Positions 61,728 through 64,000 of a stretch of 64,000 nucleotides of DNA are shown here, one piece after another (position 1 is the first letter of the stretch; each line of letters opens with the position of its first letter). Source of the DNA: JAKALD01 sp963817785 (lineage in GTDB: Bacteria; Pseudomonadota; Gammaproteobacteria; Burkholderiales; SG8-39); the NCBI GenBank assembly GCA_963817785.1, contig CAWFPL010000002.1:1178001-1242000 (forward strand). Direction: 5' to 3'. Under the pieces are notes generated by a model. It saw nothing but the letters and a program-made list of their open reading frames with translations, had not been told where the DNA came from and did no database searches. The translations under genes and the position numbers were made by a program.

Positions 61728-62840
61728 ATGACCGACTGGCGCGAGGTGGCGGCCGCGATCGAGGCGCTCGAGCCGGCGCGCCTCGAGCCGGAGTTGGTGG
61801 CGCGGCTGCAGGCCGCGCCAGCGCGCGCGCGCGCGATCAACTTCTACACGCCGACCTTCAAGGCCTACAGCACGAGCGAGATTGCGGCCTGCGGCAAGAG
61901 CGCCTGGCCGGCGGTGTCAATCACCGGCGGGGAGTGCAAGCTGCAATGCGATCACTGCAAGGCCAAGATCCTCGAGCCGATGATTGCCGCGCGCACGCCC
62001 GAGGCGCTGTGGCGCGTGGTCAACCAGCAGATCGAGGCCGGCGCGAAGGGGATGCTGCTCACGGGCGGCTCGAACCATCGCGACGAGGTCGAGTACGGTC
62101 CGTTTCTGCCGACGGTACGCCGCATCAAGGATGCGTTCCCGCAGTTCCGCATCGCGGTCCACACGGCGCTGGTCGAGCGTGACATGGCGTTGCGGCTGGA
62201 GGCGTCCGGCATCGACGCGGCGATGCTCGACGTGATCGGCGCGCAGGACACGATCTCGCAGGTCTACCACCTGCGCCGTCCGGTGGCCGACTTCGAGCGC
62301 TCCCTCGAGCACCTGGTGGGCACCTCACTCAAGGTGGTGCCGCACATCGTGATCGGGCTGCACTACGGCCGCATGCTGGGCGAGTGGAACGCGCTCGAGA
62401 TGATCCGCCGCCATCGCCCCGCGGCGCTGGTGCTGGTCGTGGTGATGCCGTTCTACGCCCCGGAGGGCCGGCCGTTCGCCACGCCCGCCTCGGACGAGGT
62501 CGGCCGCTTCTTCGTGGACGCCCGCGCGGCGCTTGCCGAGATTCCGATCCTGCTCGGATGCGCGCGGCCCGCGGGGCGTGCCAAGGCAGAGATCGATGCC
62601 TATGCGGTCATGGCGGGGCTGGAGGGCATCGCGCATCCCGCCGACGGCGTGGTGGAGCTCGCGCTGCAGCTCGGTCGCGAGGTCAAGGTCACGCCATCGT
62701 GCTGCTCGATCGCGGTGGGCGAGGAAGTCCTGGCGCTGCAGGATCCGTCCGCGCCGCGCATCGATCCGCGCCTGGTCGCCGAGGCGGAGCGGCGCACCCG
62801 ATCGCGGCGCCTGGCGCGCATTCCGGTCGTGGCGGCCTGA
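61728..62840 (+). CDS. lipS1: LipS1-like radical SAM lipoate synthase component
   Basis: 370 residues. The radical-SAM cluster motif is SITGGECKLQCDHCKAKIL with Cys70, Cys74 and Cys77 (CX3CX2C). GMLLTGGSNHRDEVEYGP is the SAM-side GGE-like region. C-terminal cysteines (GCARPAGRAK; SCCSIAVGEE) may bind an auxiliary, sulfur-donating cluster. In sHdr organisms LipS1 and LipS2 jointly insert the two sulfur atoms into octanoyl-LbpA. The following lipT and a further gene support this. Confidence 0.82.
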   Translation: MTDWREVAAAIEALEPARLEPELVARLQAAPARARAINFYTPTFKAYSTSEIAACGKSAWPAVSITGGECKLQCDHCKAKILEPMIAARTPEALWRVVNQQIEAGAKGMLLTGGSNHRDEVEYGPFLPTVRRIKDAFPQFRIAVHTALVERDMALRLEASGIDAAMLDVIGAQDTISQVYHLRRPVADFERSLEHLVGTSLKVVPHIVIGLHYGRMLGEWNALEMIRRHRPAALVLVVVMPFYAPEGRPFATPASDEVGRFFVDARAALAEIPILLGCARPAGRAKAEIDAYAVMAGLEGIAHPADGVVELALQLGREVKVTPSCCSIAVGEEVLALQDPSAPRIDPRLVAEAERRTRSRRLARIPVVAA

Positions 62841-62842
62841 GC

Positions 62843-63916
62843 ATGGCGCAGCGCGGCTGCGACGTGCTGGTGATCGGACTCGGGCCCGCGGGCGCGAGTG
62901 CCGCGGCCGCCGCGGCGCGCGCCGGCTGCTCGGTGATTGCGATCGAGCGCAAGAAGCTGATCGGGATTCCGGTGCAGTGCGCCGAGTTCATTCCGCTGCC
63001 GCTCGCGCGCTACGCGAACGAGGCCGCGCGCGCGCAGCCCATCACCGGCATGGCCACGTACCTGCCTTCGGGCGAGCGCACCGAGCGCGCTTTTTCCGGA
63101 CTGATGATCAAGCGCGACAAGTTCGATCAGGCGCTGGCGCGCGAGGCCGAAGCCTGCGGCGCGGTGCTGTGGATCGACAGCGCTTTGCGTGGCCTGGACG
63201 CGGCCGGGCGGTTCGCGCAGGTGAGTACCGCAGGCGGGCTGCGCGAGATTCGCTATCAGGTTCTGATCGCGGCCGACGGCCCCGCGTCAGCGGTGGCCGC
63301 CTGCCTGCGCCTGCCGCGCCTCGCCCTGGTGAGCACGCGCCAGTACACAGTGCCCCTGCTGCGCGCGCACGGCGACACCGACATCTGGCTCTCGCCGCGC
63401 TACCCCGGAGGCTACGCCTGGCTGTTCCCGAAGGGGAGCGTGGCCAACCTCGGGCTGGGGCTCGATCCGGCGCTCGAGGCGGACATGAAAGCGCCGCTCG
63501 ACGAGCTGCACGCGTCGCTCGCCGCCGAAGGGCGCGTGGGCCGCGAGGTACTGCTGCGCACCGGCGGTCCGATCCCGGTCGGCGGCCTGCGCGAGCGACT
63601 GGTCGAGGACCGGGTGCTGTTCTCCGGCGACGCGGCCGGCTTCACGCATCCGGTGACCGGTGCCGGCATCGCGCCCGCGGTGGCGTCCGGCGAATCCGCG
63701 GGCGCGGCGGCTGCGGCATGGCTCGCGGGCGACGCCGCGGCGCTCGAGGCCTACGAGGAGGAGATGCGCGAGCAGTTCGGCCCCGCGCTCGAGCGCGGAC
63801 TGGCGGCGCGGCGCCGCATGGCCGGGGTGTGGCGCAGCGCGCGCCGCGAGGAGGACGCCGCGCACCGCGCCGGCTGGATCGCTTTCCCGGAATACTTCGC
63901 AAAGGACACGACATGA
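62843..63916 (+). CDS. lipT: LipT-like FAD oxidoreductase (geranylgeranyl-reductase family)
   Basis: 357 residues. VLVIGLGPAGASAAAAAARAG and VIAIERKKLIGIPVQCAEF open the GGR-type FAD domain; LFSGDAAGFTHPVTGAGIAPA closes it. LipT is found beside lipS1/lipS2 in sHdr-linked lipoate loci and is thought to supply electrons to the radical SAM pair. The start lies 2 bp after lipS1, and the stop overlaps the next ATG. A true geranylgeranyl reductase is unlikely here, with no isoprenoid genes around. Confidence 0.78.
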   Translation: MAQRGCDVLVIGLGPAGASAAAAAARAGCSVIAIERKKLIGIPVQCAEFIPLPLARYANEAARAQPITGMATYLPSGERTERAFSGLMIKRDKFDQALAREAEACGAVLWIDSALRGLDAAGRFAQVSTAGGLREIRYQVLIAADGPASAVAACLRLPRLALVSTRQYTVPLLRAHGDTDIWLSPRYPGGYAWLFPKGSVANLGLGLDPALEADMKAPLDELHASLAAEGRVGREVLLRTGGPIPVGGLRERLVEDRVLFSGDAAGFTHPVTGAGIAPAVASGESAGAAAAAWLAGDAAALEAYEEEMREQFGPALERGLAARRRMAGVWRSARREEDAAHRAGWIAFPEYFAKDTT

Positions 63917-64000
63917 GCGCCATCATCGAGGGCGTGCAGCCCGTTCGCTTCTACCGCCCCGATTACCACGTCAAAACGCCGGAGATGCGCTCGCCCGAGT
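63913..64000 (+). CDS. Start of the next gene, candidate lipS2
   Basis: Only 29 codons (MSAIIEGVQPVRFYRPDYHV, then KTPEMRSPE) before the window ends. The ATGA overlap with lipT shows the same operon. In related loci the next gene is lipS2, the partner radical SAM protein, so that is the best guess; the visible residues do not prove it. Confidence 0.4.
   Translation, partial: MSAIIEGVQPVRFYRPDYHVKTPEMRSPE

Overview
The window is a gene-dense, very GC-rich chromosome segment from a Gram-negative lithotrophic sulfur oxidiser, most likely a beta- or gammaproteobacterium. I judge this from gene content and codon bias, not from a database match. Its striking property is that nearly every known module of bacterial sulfur oxidation sits within 64 kb: a Sox system without SoxCD, ATP sulfurylase, reverse dissimilatory sulfite reductase (rDsr), the AprMBA reductase, the SoeABC sulfite dehydrogenase, and a full sHdr/LbpA locus with its own lipoate-assembly genes.

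Layout. 1-4060: end of a glycosylation cluster (DegT aminotransferase, SPINDLY-type glycosyltransferase, TylF-like methyltransferase). 4067-8562: soxYZXAKB on the minus strand. 8813-20396: moaC, a BepA-like protease, chrB, sat followed by a broken aprA tail, a PanE-like reductase, an MBL-fold hydrolase, a YkgJ remnant, an OmpR/EnvZ-type pair, two small acidic exported proteins, a CMD-Rieske fusion and a TauD-like dioxygenase. 20401-36196: a divergent mini-cluster (unknown protein, double TusA, small protein) facing dsrABEFHCMKLJOPN, which continues into a dihydrolipoamide-dehydrogenase-like gene and a uroporphyrinogen methyltransferase. 36204-38067: a NarXL-type pair.

38068-41700 is a scar zone. 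It holds a VapBC-like pair, the tail of a helicase, an hdrB cut by a group II intron whose reverse transcriptase is mostly deleted, a shrunken copy of the CMD-Rieske gene, and a second aprA tail. 41786-46827 carries aprMBA with two accessory genes, a phosphoesterase and a small unknown gene. 46939-51675 is soeABC; its A/B junction holds a 32-bp tandem repeat that builds a chain of overlapping minicistrons.

51887-64000 is tusA-shdrC1B1AHC2B2-lbpA1-dsrE-like-lbpA2-dsrE3-like-tusA-SQR-like-DUF1641-lipS1-lipT and the start of a further gene, probably lipS2.

Working model (inference). Sox without SoxCD oxidises thiosulfate and leaves sulfane sulfur. Sulfur carriers (TusA, DsrE/DsrEFH, DsrC) feed it to rDsr and/or to sHdr, which uses lipoyl groups on LbpA. 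Both yield sulfite, which is oxidised in the cytoplasm by AprMBA plus Sat, or by SoeABC. LipS1/LipT would build the lipoyl cofactor, and the Lpd-like enzyme in the dsr operon could exchange electrons with it. Aside from the scar zone, the genes appear intact.
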